A stretch of DNA of 44,571 bases from Actinomycetota bacterium (GCA_947449035.1 CANFQC010000017.1:1-44571), one strand, 5' to 3'. Shown: positions 16,983-25,937, counted from the stretch's first letter. Numbers and translations are program-made. Notes: generated by a model not told the origin, from the letters alone.

Positions 16983-17050
16983 GTCTGAATTCTGTCATAT
17001 CGGGACCTTCGGCCAGGTTTCTCATGTGCGCGCGGTGGAAGACTGAATTC

Positions 17051-18277
17051 ATGCGAAAGATCACCATCGAGCAGCTCGCGGGAATCCTTGAAGGCCTGCC
17101 GGAGAATCCGCGAGTCGTTGCCTCAGGCAACTTTGCTACTCCGAGCGTGATCCTCGACGAACTTGATCGAGTTGTACCTCACTATCGACTTCACATGCTC
17201 AATGCGCAGAAGGGCATTCCCGATCGTGAGAGCGTGCGATACGAGACTGCTTTTGTCGGCCCGGGCATGCGCGGTAGCGAGCGACTCGACTACATCCCCT
17301 GTCGCCTCAGTCTCGTGCCGGTCATGTTCCGCGATCATCTGCGTCCCGATGTCGTGCTTCTCCACTCATCGTCTCAGCGCCACGACACCGTGAGCCTTGG
17401 TACCGAGGTCAACATCTTGCCGGCCGCGATCGAGGCAGCACGCGCATACGGCGGCCTAGTCATCGTGCAGTCCAATAAGCAGATGCCCTACACCTATGGC
17501 GACGCGCAGATTTATGACCATGAAATCGACTACCTGATCGAGGTTGACGAACCGCTACCGACACATGTTGACGGTGCCATTGATGAGGTGTCGATGCACA
17601 TCGGTCAGCGCATCGCTGATCGAGTGGCGGATGAATCGACGTTGCAGCTCGGTATTGGCGCAGTGCCCGACGCCGTCCTGGCGGCACTAACTCATCGCAA
17701 AGGCCTGCGGATCTGGACCGAGATGTTCAGTGACGGCGTGCTGAATCTCCACAAGCACGGCTGCCTCGATTCCGATGTACCGCTAACAACCTCGTTTCTT
17801 TTTGGGTCGCAGGAGCTCTACGACTGGGTACACATGAATAAGCGCGTGCGATTGATGCGTACCGAGCGCACGAATGCACCGTCGGAGATTGCTAAGCAGG
17901 CGCGTATGACAAGCGTGAACGCGGCATTGCAGGTTGACTTACTGGATCAAGCGAATGCCAGCCGTATCAAGGGAAAGATCTACTCGGGTTTTGGTGGATC
18001 CACTGACTTCATTGTCGGTGCACTTCATTCACGCGGCGGTCAGTCGTTCATCGCGCTTCCATCGTGGCACCGCAAAGCAGACGTCTCGACGATCGTGCCG
18101 TTGCTGCATGATCCGGTCACGAGTTTTCAGCACAGTTTCGTTGCAACCGAGAACGGCATTGCCGAGTGCTTCGGCCAGTCGCAAGCGCAGCAGGCACGCA
18201 ACATCATTGAAGAAGCTGCACATCCGAGCGTGCGCGATGAGTTGAGGGAAGCCGCAGGCGAACTCGGCTTCCTGTGA
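17051..18277 (+). CDS. Acetyl-CoA hydrolase/transferase family protein
   Basis: This is a 408-residue CoA-transferase of the acetyl-CoA hydrolase / 4-hydroxybutyrate CoA-transferase type. Two alpha/beta halves are visible, with LQLGIGAVPDAVLAALTHRKGLRIWTEMFSDG in the middle and KIYSGFGGSTDFIVGALHSRGGQSFIALPS in the second half, both strongly characteristic. It would shuttle CoA between acetate and another carboxylate. I use the ATG at 17051; a frame open from 16910 only reads through the divergent fcl promoter. The catalytic Glu probably lies in the WTEMF element. The substrate is undetermined. Confidence 0.85.
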   Translation: MRKITIEQLAGILEGLPENPRVVASGNFATPSVILDELDRVVPHYRLHMLNAQKGIPDRESVRYETAFVGPGMRGSERLDYIPCRLSLVPVMFRDHLRPDVVLLHSSSQRHDTVSLGTEVNILPAAIEAARAYGGLVIVQSNKQMPYTYGDAQIYDHEIDYLIEVDEPLPTHVDGAIDEVSMHIGQRIADRVADESTLQLGIGAVPDAVLAALTHRKGLRIWTEMFSDGVLNLHKHGCLDSDVPLTTSFLFGSQELYDWVHMNKRVRLMRTERTNAPSEIAKQARMTSVNAALQVDLLDQANASRIKGKIYSGFGGSTDFIVGALHSRGGQSFIALPSWHRKADVSTIVPLLHDPVTSFQHSFVATENGIAECFGQSQAQQARNIIEEAAHPSVRDELREAAGELGFL

Positions 18278-18556
18278 TCAGTCCTTCGATGGATCGTGAT
18301 TCTGCACGCGAAGTGCGCCATGGATCAGCATCGTGAAGACTTCTTGCGTCAGGTCGGCATTCGAGCCGATCTCCTCCGCCTGGGCGCGGACGCCTTCGAT
18401 CACGATGCGCTCACGGGCGGGGTCGCGCACGACTGAACCCAGGGCCGCCTTGGCGGCTCCGATCTCGCGGGCCTTGGCCAGGCGGGCGCCGATCGCGATG
18501 ACGATCTCCGAATCGATGACATCGAGTTCTGCGCGCAGTCGTGACAACTCATCCAC
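18278..18556 (-). CDS. Chorismate mutase, type II (AroQ-like)
   Basis: The 92-residue product begins at a GTG (18556) and reads DELSRLRAELDVIDSEIVIAIG onward with the LAKAREIGAAK helix, then VRDPARERIVIEGVRAQA. This is the one-domain helical AroQ pattern: LR-x2-id-x-iD, R-x3-a-x-eIg-x3-K and D-x2-RE are recognisable. It would convert chorismate to prephenate for phenylalanine and tyrosine synthesis. A much longer frame continues upstream on this strand but is antisense to a real methyltransferase. The gene starts right against the divergent methyltransferase. Confidence 0.82.
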   Translation of the reverse strand: MDELSRLRAELDVIDSEIVIAIGARLAKAREIGAAKAALGSVVRDPARERIVIEGVRAQAEEIGSNADLTQEVFTMLIHGALRVQNHDPSKD

Positions 18557-18580
18557 GTGGTGCAGCGTAGTCTGGGCATC

Positions 18581-19279
18581 ATGCTGAATCGGAAGAAGTC
18601 CTCGAAGAATGCCCTGCCCCCGGGGAAGTACCGCATGGGTGGTGAGCACTTCAAGGATGATGCTGCATTCATCAAGACTGCCGTGAAGGACGTCAAGCGA
18701 CTCGAGAAGTACGCAGGCCTGACCGCCCAGTCGAATCTCTATGACTGGGGCTGCGGCGCCGGTCGCCTGGCCGTGGGCGTGCGCGAGCACTTTGGCCGCG
18801 TGGCCGACTACCACGGTGTCGACATCCAGCCAGAGGTTCTCGGCTGGGCCGAGCAGAACCTGAGCGCCCCGGGCTTCCGCTTCACCTTGGTCAACGTCAG
18901 TAATGAGCGCTACAACCCCGATGGCTCCCCTGAGCGCACCCTGGCCGCCGAGCCGGGCTCGGTTGACGTCTTCTACGCGTACTCGGTCTTCTCGCACATG
19001 AATGACGAGGACACCCCCGCCTACCTTCGCCTGATCCATGAGGCCCTGGCCCCCGGTGGCATGGCCTTCGTGACCTGCTTCGTTGAGGAGGATGTCCCGG
19101 GCTGGGAAGAGAATCCCGAGGGGTACGGCCCCCTCGACTGGAAGGGTCGCCTGCACTGCACCCGGTTTGCCCGCTGGCACTTCGAGGACCACGTCAACGC
19201 CGCTCGCCTGGCGGTCAGCCGCTTCGAATACGGCCAGGAGACTGACGGGCAGAGCTTGTACGTACTGCGGAAGCGATAG
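18581..19279 (+). CDS. SAM-dependent methyltransferase
   Basis: This is a class I methyltransferase of about 232 residues. The SAM-binding glycine loop is LYDWGCGAGRLAVGV (motif I), the acidic end of strand 2 is HGVDIQPEVL, and VDVFYAYSVFSHMNDEDT is the post-motif region, followed by LIHEALAPGGMAFVTCF. These features match the Methyltransf_25/UbiE-like group. The ATG at 18581 is preferred; the GTG at 18557 would abut the divergent chorismate mutase start exactly. The target is unknown. High GC and strong codon bias suggest a native, well-expressed gene. Confidence 0.82.
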   Translation: MLNRKKSSKNALPPGKYRMGGEHFKDDAAFIKTAVKDVKRLEKYAGLTAQSNLYDWGCGAGRLAVGVREHFGRVADYHGVDIQPEVLGWAEQNLSAPGFRFTLVNVSNERYNPDGSPERTLAAEPGSVDVFYAYSVFSHMNDEDTPAYLRLIHEALAPGGMAFVTCFVEEDVPGWEENPEGYGPLDWKGRLHCTRFARWHFEDHVNAARLAVSRFEYGQETDGQSLYVLRKR

Positions 19280-19468
19280 CCCGACGCGAGCCCCGCAGGT
19301 GTTTGGTCGTAGTTGTTGTTCGGATGGCATCTGCAGCCTTCCCCAACCTTTACTCAGGGTTCACCCGAGTCGGGGCCGTTCAATGAGCCGGTTGTGACTC
19401 CGCCTGGGCTAGCCTGAGGCGTCCTGGTAGCGCCCGTCGGCGCCCACTTTCATCACGAGAGGTCCTTC

Positions 19469-20719
19469 ATGCGTCGTGCGCTAATTGCCGCCGTTGCCAG
19501 CCTGTCCCTCGGTCTTGGAGTCGCCGGCCTCGCTGCGCCGGCCATGGCTGCCGGCCCTGTTCCGGGTACTCAGTTCGGCATGCACGTGCCCACGATCTCC
19601 CAGGGCTCCGACCCGGTGATCCCATACGGCGCGATTCGCCTCTGGGACTCGGGCATCTCGTGGGGTCAGATCCAAAAGTCCAAGGGCGAATTCTGGTGGA
19701 CTGGCATGGACCAGGCGATCGGCAATGCCAATAAGCAGGGCGTCCAAATCCTGTACGTACTCGGAAGCACTCCGACCTGGGCCGCAACGAACAAGAAGCA
19801 AGGCACGTATCCCAACAAGGGAGCAGCCTCGATGCCCGATCTCGCGGCCTGGAAGACATGGGTTTCGGCCGTCGTTGCTCGGTACTCGGATTCGATCGAG
19901 TCCTACCAGATCTGGAACGAGGCGAACCTCTCCACTTTCTGGCAAGGCACTCCGAAGCAGATGGCCCAGTTGACCCAGGCAGCAGCTCAGATCATCAGGG
20001 CCGGCGACCCGACCGCAAAGATTGTTGCCGCGAGCAGCACGGTTCGTCTGCAGAGCGCGTACAAGAAGTTCTTCCCTGCCTATATGAAGGAGCTCAAGAA
20101 GCTCGGATGGCCGGTCGATGTAATTTCCGCGCACACGTACCCTGCCGGCAACGGCGGCCCGGCTGAGCGTGCGGTTAACATCATTCGAGTCAAGGCCGAC
20201 ATGGTGAAGGCTGGCGTTCCCAGCTCAAAGCCGTTCTGGGATACCGAAATCAATTACGGAATCAAGGGGCCGGGCAGCACGCCAGGTCAGACGATTTCCG
20301 GACCCGACGCAGCGAGCGATGTTGCACGTACCTATCTCGACAACATCTTGCTCGGAGTCGACCGTGCTTACTGGTACTTCTGGGGCCCGGCAAACAGCCT
20401 TCTCGGAATCACGATGCAAAGCGGTACCACTGGAGCGATCGGCTACCAGAACGTGTCAAGCTGGCTGAAGAACGCCTATTACACTTGTACACCAGGTGCG
20501 GTAAACGTTTGCCAGCTCGGCGATTACGCCAAGCCAGAGGTTGTTGTCTGGTCCGCAAAGTCCAGTGGCACCTTCAAGGTTCCTGTTAACGCAACACTCC
20601 AGTGTGATGCTCTCGGAACGTGCTCAAACGTCTCCGCAGGCGCCACCGTGACGATTGGAAACATGCCACTATGGTTCGGCACCTCGCCCAAGAACATCGC
20701 AAATCAAAGCGGGTCGTAG
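19469..20719 (+). CDS. Secreted glycoside hydrolase (clan A-like, GH39/GH5-type)
   Basis: This 416-residue exported protein has a signal peptide (MRRALIAAVASL, cleavage near APAMA-AGP, residue 28). The TIM-barrel signature includes GAIRLWDSGISWGQI, LYVLGSTPTWA, the acid/base Glu151 in YQIWNEANL and the probable nucleophile Glu260 in FWDTEINYG. The Asn-Glu dyad is the hallmark of clan GH-A. The C-terminal 80 residues form a beta-rich extension with paired Cys residues (TCTPGAVNVC and LQCDALGTC). It would cut or remodel an extracellular glycan. A closely related lipoprotein gene overlaps its 3' end by 49 bp. Confidence 0.82.
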   Translation: MRRALIAAVASLSLGLGVAGLAAPAMAAGPVPGTQFGMHVPTISQGSDPVIPYGAIRLWDSGISWGQIQKSKGEFWWTGMDQAIGNANKQGVQILYVLGSTPTWAATNKKQGTYPNKGAASMPDLAAWKTWVSAVVARYSDSIESYQIWNEANLSTFWQGTPKQMAQLTQAAAQIIRAGDPTAKIVAASSTVRLQSAYKKFFPAYMKELKKLGWPVDVISAHTYPAGNGGPAERAVNIIRVKADMVKAGVPSSKPFWDTEINYGIKGPGSTPGQTISGPDAASDVARTYLDNILLGVDRAYWYFWGPANSLLGITMQSGTTGAIGYQNVSSWLKNAYYTCTPGAVNVCQLGDYAKPEVVVWSAKSSGTFKVPVNATLQCDALGTCSNVSAGATVTIGNMPLWFGTSPKNIANQSGS

Positions 20720-21981
20720 CACTCGCTGGCGCAGCCGCAGTTGCACTAGTTCTCACCGCGTGCGGTGGTGCCTCCTCTGGAGGGAGCTCGACGGCGGTGC
20801 CTTCGGCCGATTCGACGACGCCGGCCAATGCTGTTCCGAGCTCGCTCATCGGCATGCAGGTCGAGGGCGTCGAGGGTGAATCGTGGCCGTCCGCACCTTT
20901 TGGCTCGCTACGTTTCTGGGACAACGGCACTGCCTGGTCGCAGATCGAACTGCAGAAGGGTGAGTTCAAGTGGGACAACCTCGACCATGCTGTCGCGAAT
21001 GCCGAAGCAAAGGGCATGACCGACATCCTCGAGGTACTCGGCACTACTCCGACTTGGGCTGCCTCGAAGGTCAGCAAGGGCGAGTATCCGCCCACTCCCG
21101 GTGCTGCAAGCGTTCCGAAGGATCTCGCCGACTGGGATGCCTGGGTAACTGCGGTCGTCACGAAGTACAAGGGCCGCATCACCTCGTACGAAATCTGGAA
21201 TGAAGCCAATCTGAAGATGTTCTTCAACGGCAAGCCAGAGCAGCTCGCCGAGATGACCAAGCGCGCGTACGACATCATCAAGGCAATTGACCCGGAGGCA
21301 AAGGTCATTGCTGCCTCTCCGGCGTTGCGCCTGAAGTCGTCGGTCGATCGCTTCGTGCCGGCTTACCTCGGTGCACTCGCGAAATTGGGCTGGCCGGTTG
21401 ACGCACTGTCGATTCACACGTACCCCGACGCCACGGGCGACCCGGCTGCGCGTGGATTGCTCATCAAGGGTGTCAAGGAACTCATCACCGCCGCAGGTGC
21501 ACCCGCGACTCTCGAGCTGTGGGATACCGAGCTCAACTACGGCCTTGCAGGCCTGAACCTGCCGAAGACCGACATCACCGGTGCGAAAGCCGCGGGCTTC
21601 ATTGTCCGCACTTACATCGACGATCTGCGCTACGGCGTGAATCGCTCGTACTGGTACATCTGGACTCAGACCCCGAAAGACTGGCTAGGCATCCAGGCGT
21701 ACCCAGGCTCCGAGGCAGAGCAAGGCTTCTTCGCCCTCGACAACTGGGTCACCGGTGCCTCCTACGACGGCTGCACGGAGAACGGCAACGCCGTTACGTG
21801 CAACTTCTCGAAGGCGGGCGCGAAGTGGATCGTCGCGTGGGCCGAGACCGGTACCGCGCAGTACACCGCGCCGGAGGGCACGCAGCTCGTCTGCGATCCG
21901 CTCGCGAATTGCACGGAGACTGCAGCCGGCACCGGCATCACCCTCACCGAGGTCCCAGTGCGGGTGTATCTCCAGCAGTAA
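20671..21981 (+). CDS. Glycoside hydrolase lipoprotein, paralog of the preceding gene
   Basis: This 436-residue paralog starts at ATG 20671 inside the end of the preceding gene. Its N-terminus is a lipoprotein signal with lipobox LVLTACGG (Cys31), so it is anchored to the outer face of the membrane, followed by a Ser/Thr/Pro linker. The barrel parallels its neighbour: GSLRFWDNGTAWSQI, GTTPTWAA, acid/base Glu178 in YEIWNEANL and nucleophile candidate Glu287 in LWDTELNYG. The C-terminal domain again has a Cys pair (CDPLANC). One secreted and one tethered enzyme acting on the same glycan is the simplest reading. A 15-bp hairpin follows. Confidence 0.83.
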   Translation: MVRHLAQEHRKSKRVVALAGAAAVALVLTACGGASSGGSSTAVPSADSTTPANAVPSSLIGMQVEGVEGESWPSAPFGSLRFWDNGTAWSQIELQKGEFKWDNLDHAVANAEAKGMTDILEVLGTTPTWAASKVSKGEYPPTPGAASVPKDLADWDAWVTAVVTKYKGRITSYEIWNEANLKMFFNGKPEQLAEMTKRAYDIIKAIDPEAKVIAASPALRLKSSVDRFVPAYLGALAKLGWPVDALSIHTYPDATGDPAARGLLIKGVKELITAAGAPATLELWDTELNYGLAGLNLPKTDITGAKAAGFIVRTYIDDLRYGVNRSYWYIWTQTPKDWLGIQAYPGSEAEQGFFALDNWVTGASYDGCTENGNAVTCNFSKAGAKWIVAWAETGTAQYTAPEGTQLVCDPLANCTETAAGTGITLTEVPVRVYLQQ

Positions 21982-21992
21982 GAAAGCATCCG

Positions 21993-22026
21993 GAAAGGGC
22001 GATACGGGTTGCCGTATCGCCCTTTC
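21993..22026 (+). terminator. Hairpin terminator after the glycoside hydrolase pair
   Basis: GAAAGGGCGATACGG (21993-22007) pairs perfectly with CCGTATCGCCCTTTC (22012-22026) around a GTTG loop, a 15-bp uninterrupted stem 12 bases after the stop. A full U-tract is lacking, but the right arm ends in TTTC. Stems of this strength are common terminators in high-GC actinobacteria. Confidence 0.75.
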
Positions 22027-22083
22027 TGCGCTCTGATGGGGGTGCTCGATGAGCGCTCCTTCACGCCGGCCCGATGAGGATCC

Positions 22084-22797
22084 ATGTCCGTACCTACTGC
22101 TACGCCCACGCGGCGCGTTCAGGCATGGGTCGCGGGGGCCGGCGCAATCGTTCTTGCGGCATGGGCGGGCATGCTCGCCGTGCCCATGAGTCACGCGCTC
22201 ACAGCCATTGCAGCGGGCTGGGTGCTGATGGTCATCGCGATGATGGTGCCGACAGTTGCCCGACCGATGCTTCGCATCTCTGCCGGAAGCGGCTCGCGTG
22301 CCTTCGCGTTCATGGCCGGCTACGTGCTCGCCTGGACCCTCAGCCTGCCGATCGCCGTGCTCGTCATGCGTGCACCCATCTGGAGTACGACGTCAGTCCT
22401 CGTGCTCTGGATTGCTGTCGGCTTCTATCAATTGCTACCGACAACATCGAAGAATCTTCGTCGCTGCCGCTCACTTGATGCGACGGCTGCACCGAGTTCG
22501 CTCGGAGTCCGTCAAGGTATTTCGTGCATGATCGCCTGCCTACCGATGATGCTTGCGGTGATGCTCAGCATCATGGTCTGGAACACCGCGCTAGTTGCCA
22601 CTGCGCTGATCGTTCTCGCGACATGTACATTCATGATCTGGGAGAAGTCGCCCTCGGTATCGCGGACCGCGATTCGGGCGAGCGGTATCGCGATCGTGTT
22701 GGCCTCGGTGGTCGCCTTCACCTTCGGCATCGGAATGAATGCGACGGGTCACGTGCATGACGCCTCGGCTCATGCCATGGGCGTATCGAGATCCTGA
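22084..22797 (+). CDS. DUF2182-like polytopic membrane protein
   Basis: This 237-residue protein has about seven hydrophobic helices. The segment GWVLMVIAMMVPTVARPMLR matches the W-x2-M-x2-AMM-x-P element of DUF2182 (predicted metal-binding membrane proteins), and GISCMIACLPMMLAVM occupies the place of its Cys-containing helix. The C-terminus carries a His-rich tail (TGHVHDASAHAMG). Copper handling has been suggested for the family but is not established. The last 28 bases overlap the convergent cytidylyltransferase gene. A GAGGA lies just upstream of the ATG. Confidence 0.65.
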   Translation: MSVPTATPTRRVQAWVAGAGAIVLAAWAGMLAVPMSHALTAIAAGWVLMVIAMMVPTVARPMLRISAGSGSRAFAFMAGYVLAWTLSLPIAVLVMRAPIWSTTSVLVLWIAVGFYQLLPTTSKNLRRCRSLDATAAPSSLGVRQGISCMIACLPMMLAVMLSIMVWNTALVATALIVLATCTFMIWEKSPSVSRTAIRASGIAIVLASVVAFTFGIGMNATGHVHDASAHAMGVSRS

Positions 22798-23327
22798 CCG
22801 TCAGCAACATCACTGAGTTCGACGAGAACGAGATCATCGCGCGTGCGCAAGTAGTCGCGCGCTCCCATGTCACCTGAAGCACTCTCGATAAGTGCAGCCC
22901 AGTGGTCGCGTCCGAACTTGACCGGATGTCCGCGCTGACCATCAAAGGTCGCGCTGACGAGATCAGCAGGGTTCTCGACAATTCGGCTGACTGCATCAGA
23001 CGTGAGACCTGGCAGGTCAACGAGTGTCACGATCACCGAATCTGCATCGGTGCCTTCAGCCCAGCGCAATCCCTCGCGTAGTGACGAGCCCATTCCGCTT
23101 GCCCAGTCAGGGTTCTCTACGACGATCGCCCCTGGCACATCACCAATCCAGGCACCGAGCACCACGGCAATCGGGAAGCAGCCGGCCTCTCGCAGTACGC
23201 GCACCGCGCGATCAACAAGTCGCTCATCGTCAATGACGACAGGCGCCTTGGGCTGGCCATAACGAGTGCCTGCACCGGCGGCGAGCACGAGCCCTGCAGT
23301 GGTCGACGTGCGCAGGTTGATCTCCAT
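22770..23327 (-). CDS. mocA: Molybdenum cofactor cytidylyltransferase-like protein
   Basis: This 185-residue nucleotidyltransferase shows AGLVLAAGAGTRYGQPKAPV at the N-terminus (G-x-G-x-R with following K), DWASGMGSSLREGL, and VTLVDLPGLTSDAV, then GHPVKFGRDHW. These are the MobA/MocA-type signatures; the P-x-K and SGMGSSL elements favour MocA, which adds CMP to molybdopterin to make the MCD cofactor. Carbon monoxide dehydrogenase requires MCD, and this enzyme sits directly beside an XdhC chaperone, six bases downstream on the same strand. CTP specificity is inferred from context. Confidence 0.84.
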   Translation of the reverse strand: MEINLRTSTTAGLVLAAGAGTRYGQPKAPVVIDDERLVDRAVRVLREAGCFPIAVVLGAWIGDVPGAIVVENPDWASGMGSSLREGLRWAEGTDADSVIVTLVDLPGLTSDAVSRIVENPADLVSATFDGQRGHPVKFGRDHWAALIESASGDMGARDYLRTRDDLVLVELSDVADGQDLDTPMA

Positions 23328-23333
23328 GTGCGA

Positions 23334-24440
23334 CTAGCGCGGTGCGCCGGGGTGAATCGGCCCGTCAGTCTTCGACAGATTGCGGCCGGAACCGCCCCAA
23401 CGTGACTCGATGATCTCCGCGGCAATTGAAATCGCGGTCTCTTCGGGCGTACGAGCACCGAGGTCGAGGCCGATTGGTGAATGCAGGCGCGCGAGCTCTT
23501 CCTCGGTCACGCCGTTCTCGCGCAGACGAACGAGTCGATCCTCGTGCGTGCGCCGCGAGCCCATTGCGCCGATGTAGCCGGCGGGTGTGCGCAGGGCGAG
23601 AGTGAGTGCGGGTACGTCGAACTTCGGATCATGGGTGAGCACAGCAATCACGGTGCGTGCATCGACAGTCTGCGACTCCAGCCAGCGATGCGGCCAATCG
23701 ACCACGACCTCGTCAGCCTCCGGGAAGCGCTTTGCAGTGGCAAACACCGGGCGGGCATCGCAGATCGTGACTCGGTAGTCGAGCAACTTGCCGACGCGCA
23801 CGAGTGCGGCTGAGAAGTCGATCGCGCCAAAGATGAACATTTGCGCAGGTGGTGCGTAGGCCGAGACGAACACGTCGAGCCCGTCGCCCAGTCGCTCGCC
23901 TTCGGGGCCGTAGTGCAGGAAGCCGGTGGTGCCGGCAGCGAGCATGCCCAGTGCGTCGTCGTAGACAGTGTCGTCGAGTCGATCTGTGCCGAGCGACCCT
24001 TCGCGACGATCGGGACGAATGATCAGGTGGCGGCCGACGTGGTGCGGTCCGCGCACGATGGTGGCTACGGCCACCGGCTCCTCATCGCGAATGCTCGCGA
24101 GTACGCCCTCGATCTCGGGCCAGGTCTCGCGACTGACCTTCTCGACGAAGATCTCCAGGATGCCGCCGCAGGTCAGGCCGACCGCGAAGGCATCGTCGTC
24201 GCTGACGCCGTAGGTCTCGAAACGCGACTGTCCGTCGGCCAGCACCTCGAGCCCGAGTTCGTAGAGGGCACCCTCGACGCAGCCACCGCTCACGCTGCCC
24301 ACGGCCTCGCCAGCCTCGGTGACGAGCATTGAGGCGCCGGCCGGGCGGGGTGCCGACTTCCAGGTGCGCACCACCGTGGCCATCGCCGCGGCGCCGTCAG
24401 CCTTGATGATGGCGCTCAGTTCGGCATGCACATCGCGCAC
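23334..24440 (-). CDS. XdhC/CoxF-type molybdenum cofactor insertion protein
   Basis: This 368-residue XdhC protein has the N-terminal XdhC_CoxI domain (TVVRTWKSAPRPAGASMLV, GSVSGGCVEGALYE, LTCGGILEIFVEKV) and the C-terminal Rossmann-like XdhC_C domain (FIFGAIDFSAALVRVGKLL, VIAVLTHDPKFD, YIGAMGSRRTHEDRLVRL, SPIGLDLGARTPEETAISIAAEII). The Cys of LTCGG is the expected cofactor ligand. Such chaperones bind molybdopterin, help sulfurate it and insert it into xanthine dehydrogenase-family enzymes. Of the three XdhC proteins here this is the most complete. It is transcribed divergently from moaE, 75 bases away. Confidence 0.88.
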   Translation of the reverse strand: MRDVHAELSAIIKADGAAAMATVVRTWKSAPRPAGASMLVTEAGEAVGSVSGGCVEGALYELGLEVLADGQSRFETYGVSDDDAFAVGLTCGGILEIFVEKVSRETWPEIEGVLASIRDEEPVAVATIVRGPHHVGRHLIIRPDRREGSLGTDRLDDTVYDDALGMLAAGTTGFLHYGPEGERLGDGLDVFVSAYAPPAQMFIFGAIDFSAALVRVGKLLDYRVTICDARPVFATAKRFPEADEVVVDWPHRWLESQTVDARTVIAVLTHDPKFDVPALTLALRTPAGYIGAMGSRRTHEDRLVRLRENGVTEEELARLHSPIGLDLGARTPEETAISIAAEIIESRWGGSGRNLSKTDGPIHPGAPR

Positions 24441-24515
24441 GGGGGCTCCTCATGGAAGGGTGGGTGGGTGAAGCTTCCCCAGGCCGACTTGGCCCAGTAC
24501 GCCAATAATGGCGGC

Positions 24516-24938
24516 ATGAGCGCAGTTCGTCTTGTCGAAGTGGTCGACCGACCCCTCGATCTTGAGGCGATGCAGGCTGCCGTGCGCGATGACCGCGCCG
24601 GGGCTGTCGTCACCTTCTCGGGCGATGTGCGCAATCACGACCATGGCAAGAGCGTCGAGCGCCTCACCTATGAGGGCCATCCCTCCGCAGGCGATGTGCT
24701 GCAGCAGGTGGCTGAGTCGATCGCGGCCGAGTTCGACCTCATCGCCTTGGCCGTTGCTCACCGAGTCGGTGACCTCGCCGTGGGTGACGCGGCCCTGATC
24801 GCGATCGTGTCGTCGGCTCACCGTGACGTTGCCTTCACCGCCTGCACCGCACTGGTCGATCGCACCAAGGAACTGCTCCCGGTCTGGAAGCACCAAGTCT
24901 TCGCTGATGGCACCGATGAATGGGTGAACTGCGCATGA
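24516..24938 (+). CDS. moaE: Molybdopterin synthase catalytic subunit MoaE
   Basis: The 140-residue MoaE has GAVVTFSGDVRNHDHGKSV and LTYEGHPSAGDVL, AVAHRVGDLAVGDAALIAIVSSAHRD, and KELLPVWKHQ, where the two lysines near the end are the conserved active-site positions. It forms molybdopterin synthase with MoaD, converting cPMP to molybdopterin. I use the ATG at 24516; the frame opens earlier but the added residues are not MoaE-like. Its stop overlaps moaA (ATGA), so moaE-moaA-moaD is one operon. Confidence 0.93.
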   Translation: MSAVRLVEVVDRPLDLEAMQAAVRDDRAGAVVTFSGDVRNHDHGKSVERLTYEGHPSAGDVLQQVAESIAAEFDLIALAVAHRVGDLAVGDAALIAIVSSAHRDVAFTACTALVDRTKELLPVWKHQVFADGTDEWVNCA

Positions 24939-25936
24939 GCCAGCTCGTTGACACCTTCGGCCGAGTGCATCGCGATCTTCGCGTCTCGGTCACCGATCGT
25001 TGCAATCTTCGATGCACGTACTGCATGCCCAGTGACTTCGCCGACTGGCTGCCGGGTGAGCATCTGCTGTCAGTCGATGAACTCATCGAGGTCATTGAGG
25101 TCGCAACCGAGAACGGCATCACCGGCATTCGTCTGACCGGTGGTGAGCCATTGCTGCGTCCTGACATTGTCGAGATCGTCCGTCGCATTAATGAGCTGCC
25201 GATCACTCCGGCAATCTCGTTGACGACGAATGGCATTCGACTTGCCGACATGGCACCTGATCTCAAGGCGGCCGGTCTCAAGCGAGTGAACATCAGTCTC
25301 GACACTCTCGATCGCGAGCGCTTCAAGAAGCTGACCTTCCGCGATCGCTTCGACGATGTCATTGCCGGCATCGAGGCAGCAAAGGCCGCAGAACTGCTTC
25401 CGGTGAAGGTGAATGCAGTTCTGATGCGCGGAGTTAATGAAGACGAGGCAATCCCGTTGCTACGGCACGCTATTGCCAATGGCTGGAACCTTCGCTTCAT
25501 TGAGCAAATGCCACTCGATGCCGGCTCTGCATGGGAGCGCGGTGACATGGTCACTGCTGCGCAGATTCACGAGATGCTCGAAAGCGAATTCACACTTACA
25601 CCTGTGCCGAGTCGTGGTTCTGCACCGGCAGAAGAGTTCTACGTCGATGGCGGCCCGGCCACCGTCGGCATCATCGCGAGTGTGTCGAAGCCGTTCTGCG
25701 AAGCCTGCGATCGCTTGCGCCTGACTGCCGACGGCCAGATTCGTAACTGCCTGTTTGCTCGCGATGAGACTGATATTCGTCACGTCATCCGCGACGAGTC
25801 ACTCTCGACTGATGAGCGACGTGCACGCATCGCGAAGCTTTTCGCGCAGTCGACGATGGAGAAGTTGCGCGGTCATGGTGTCAATGACCCGCTGTTCATC
25901 CAGCCGACTCGGCCGATGTCGGCCATTGGCGGCTGA
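24935..25936 (+). CDS. moaA: GTP 3',8-cyclase MoaA
   Basis: This 333-residue radical SAM enzyme carries the N-terminal cluster motif CxxxCxxC at Cys23, Cys27 and Cys30 (CNLRCTYC), GIRLTGGEPLLRPD for SAM binding, and the second 4Fe-4S site at Cys255, Cys258 and Cys272 (FCEACDRLRL to RNC). The C-terminus ends in Gly-Gly, as required for activation of the GTP-reactive site. It performs the first committed step of molybdopterin synthesis. The start overlaps moaE (ATGA); GTG for moaD follows one base after the stop. MoaC is encoded 14 kb away. Confidence 0.95.
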   Translation: MSQLVDTFGRVHRDLRVSVTDRCNLRCTYCMPSDFADWLPGEHLLSVDELIEVIEVATENGITGIRLTGGEPLLRPDIVEIVRRINELPITPAISLTTNGIRLADMAPDLKAAGLKRVNISLDTLDRERFKKLTFRDRFDDVIAGIEAAKAAELLPVKVNAVLMRGVNEDEAIPLLRHAIANGWNLRFIEQMPLDAGSAWERGDMVTAAQIHEMLESEFTLTPVPSRGSAPAEEFYVDGGPATVGIIASVSKPFCEACDRLRLTADGQIRNCLFARDETDIRHVIRDESLSTDERRARIAKLFAQSTMEKLRGHGVNDPLFIQPTRPMSAIGG

Positions 25937-25937
25937 C

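Noticed and set aside
18278-19330. Long minus-strand open frame of 350 codons
   Set aside because: Only its last 92 codons (chorismate mutase) have family features; the rest is antisense to a clear methyltransferase.
22036-22077. 13-codon leader peptide before the DUF2182-like gene
   Set aside because: Short, no binding site, no notable composition; chance occurrence is likely.
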